Source: an uncultured Lachnospiraceae bacterium (GTDB lineage Bacteria > Bacillota > Clostridia > Lachnospirales > Lachnospiraceae). From it: a stretch of DNA of 7,773 bases. A program made the position numbers and the translations under genes. The DNA is taken from assembly GCA_948438565.1 (NCBI GenBank), contig CAOJLW010000106.1, positions 1-7,773 of the forward strand, in the 5' to 3' direction. The notes under the pieces were generated by a model, which saw only the letters and a list, made by a program, of their open reading frames with translations, had not been told where the DNA came from and did not search any database. Position 1 is the stretch's first letter, and every line of letters starts with the position of its first letter. This document shows positions 6,631 to 7,773 of this stretch, piece after piece.

Positions 6631-7167
6631 TTGTCTGGAATTGTAGAATGGGTAAAAAATTACAGTCTGGTCTTTTTTTTGATGACAATTCTGACTTCGA
6701 TGGCGGCAAAAAAGGAATATCGGAAATATATTCAACTCTTTGTGGAAATTATTTTGGTCATTACTCTGATCAGTCCTTTGCTGCGTGTGTCGGGAAAGTC
6801 GGAGGAGTTGTTTGGAAAAATTTCGTATGACAGTTTTTGGCAGGGACTTGCCGGTTTAAAAAAGGATCAGGAAAAAGTGGATTTTTTAAATGAAGGGGAT
6901 TATATCAGTTATTATGAGCGGGCGGTGGAAGCCGACGTCAAGCTTTTGGCCGAGAACAGCGGCTATGCGGTCACAGATGTGCAAGTGGATTTAAATGAGG
7001 CGTATGAAGTGGAAACCATGGAATTGACGGTGGCGCAAGACGGCATAGAGCCTGTGATTATCGGTACGTTAGAGCCGGAGCCGGAGCATCCCAAAATAAC
7101 CTTGCTGCGGGAAAAAGTCGCGTCATTTTATCAAATAGAGCCGGAAAAGGTTGTGATCTTGGATTAG
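6631..7167 (+). CDS. spoIIIAF: Stage III sporulation protein AF
   Basis: SpoIIIAF anchors in the mother-cell membrane and carries a ring-building motif (RBM) domain in the intermembrane space. From TTG 6631 the product is 178 residues. Two N-terminal membrane segments (about 11-25 and 34-52) are followed by a soluble domain (about 55-178) with the EGDYI---YERAVEADV helix and the VTDVQVDLNE strand typical of this family. TTG 6631 gives the start MSGIVEWVKN, as in homologues, with GGGGG (6621-6625) 5 bases upstream. GTG 6619 is in frame but lies inside spoIIIAE without its own site. It ends with TAG, overlapping the ribosome binding site of spoIIIAG. Confidence 0.92.
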   Translation: MSGIVEWVKNYSLVFFLMTILTSMAAKKEYRKYIQLFVEIILVITLISPLLRVSGKSEELFGKISYDSFWQGLAGLKKDQEKVDFLNEGDYISYYERAVEADVKLLAENSGYAVTDVQVDLNEAYEVETMELTVAQDGIEPVIIGTLEPEPEHPKITLLREKVASFYQIEPEKVVILD

Positions 7168-7175
7168 GAGGGCCG

Positions 7176-7769
7176 ATGAAGCTTAAGGATTTTTTTCAAA
7201 TGGGCATATGGAAAAAATGGGACAAAAGTCAGTGGACGATTCTGATTTTAACCGGGGTTTTGTTGATGGTGATTGCAATTCCAACAGGGGATAGGCAAAA
7301 GGACGGGAAGGATGCCGAACCTTTGCCGCAAGCGGCGGAAGAGGAAGCGGGAGCTGAGGATTATGCGCAGGGGTTGGAGCAGAAGTTGGAGGCGGTTTTA
7401 TCGCGGATTGACGGGGCGGGCAGGGTGGAGGTGATGATTACCTTAGAGGATGCGGGTGAGAGCGTGGTAGAAAAAGATACCGTTGGAGAGGTGTCCGATC
7501 GGCAGGAGTCAGACAGCGCGGGAGCCAGCCGTACGGAACGGGATACCAAAACGACGCGAGAGACAGTTTATGCGGAAGGGGACAGTAAAAAAACGCCGTT
7601 TGTCGGGAAAGAAAAAACGCCGAAAATCGCCGGAGTGCTGGTCGTGGCTCAGGGTGGAGAAAATACTATGGTAAAGCAGAATATTTCTGAGGCGGTGATG
7701 GCATTATTCCAAATTGACGTGAATAGAATTAAAGTAGTTAAGATGAATATTCAGGAGGAAGGATATTGA
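7176..7769 (+). CDS. spoIIIAG: Stage III sporulation protein AG
   Basis: SpoIIIAG forms a large multimeric ring in the space between mother cell and forespore. The product is 197 residues. A short cytoplasmic N-terminus with KKWDKSQW (13-20) precedes one membrane segment (about 20-36), then an acidic linker. The ring-building motif begins at LEQKLEAVLSRIDGAGRVEV (67-86) and resumes with KIAGVLVVAQGG (150-161) and the SEAVMALF helix (171-178). The intervening charged part (about 95-145) fits the beta-rich insertion known in SpoIIIAG. AGGAGGG (7166-7172) lies just before ATG 7176. The stop TGA (7767-7769) overlaps the probable TTG start of the next gene. Confidence 0.94.
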   Translation: MKLKDFFQMGIWKKWDKSQWTILILTGVLLMVIAIPTGDRQKDGKDAEPLPQAAEEEAGAEDYAQGLEQKLEAVLSRIDGAGRVEVMITLEDAGESVVEKDTVGEVSDRQESDSAGASRTERDTKTTRETVYAEGDSKKTPFVGKEKTPKIAGVLVVAQGGENTMVKQNISEAVMALFQIDVNRIKVVKMNIQEEGY

Positions 7770-7773
7770 AAAA
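7766..7773 (+). CDS. spoIIIAH: Start of stage III sporulation protein AH, cut by the window end
   Basis: AGGAGG (7753-7758) is followed after 7 bases by TTG 7766 and then AAAAA, giving M-K-(K/N). SpoIIIAH proteins usually start with Met followed by lysines, and spoIIIAH follows spoIIIAG in known operons. The start overlaps the spoIIIAG stop. Only two full codons are visible, so the call rests on ribosome binding site and gene order. Confidence 0.6.

Overview
This window comes from a spore-forming, low- to mid-GC Firmicute of class Clostridia, most likely family Lachnospiraceae. The evidence is a complete run of seven spoIIIA genes (endospore formation), an AlaRS and S21 of clearly clostridial type, strong AGGAGG ribosome binding sites, and some TTG starts. 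The placement rests on remembered family resemblance, not on a search. All genes lie on the plus strand.

Region 1 (1-2974) is a short intergenic stretch, a well-formed sigma-A-type promoter, a 41-residue single-pass membrane protein, and then alaS (alanyl-tRNA synthetase). The main anomaly is here: alaS carries an in-frame TAG at 755-757, about codon 148. There is no frameshift. The codons after the TAG continue conserved AlaRS sequence in the same frame, so one base (most simply GAG to TAG) interrupts an otherwise intact essential gene. TAG also ends alaS itself, spoIIIAC and spoIIIAF, so general reassignment of TAG is unlikely. Sequencing error, a recent mutation, or suppression/readthrough remain possible.

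Region 2 (2975-3345) is rpsU (ribosomal protein S21) as its own transcription unit: an extended -10 promoter, a leader of about 70 nt with a small inverted repeat, the gene, and a perfect 12-bp intrinsic terminator. A compact GC-rich palindromic stretch of possible repeat character follows (3350-3376).

Region 3 (3394-7773) is the spoIIIA operon: spoIIIAA, AB, AC, AD, AE, AF, AG and the first bases of AH. The genes overlap or are separated by at most about 21 nt, which fits one polycistronic mRNA. In the known system this operon is made in the mother cell under sigma-E. Its products form the SpoIIIA-SpoIIQ channel across the membranes around the forespore: AA is the ATPase, AB to AE are membrane components, and AF, AG and AH are ring-forming proteins.

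No mobile element, CRISPR array, tRNA or rRNA gene was seen. Apart from the alaS stop codon this is a conventional housekeeping and sporulation region, and I did not find a convincing new system.
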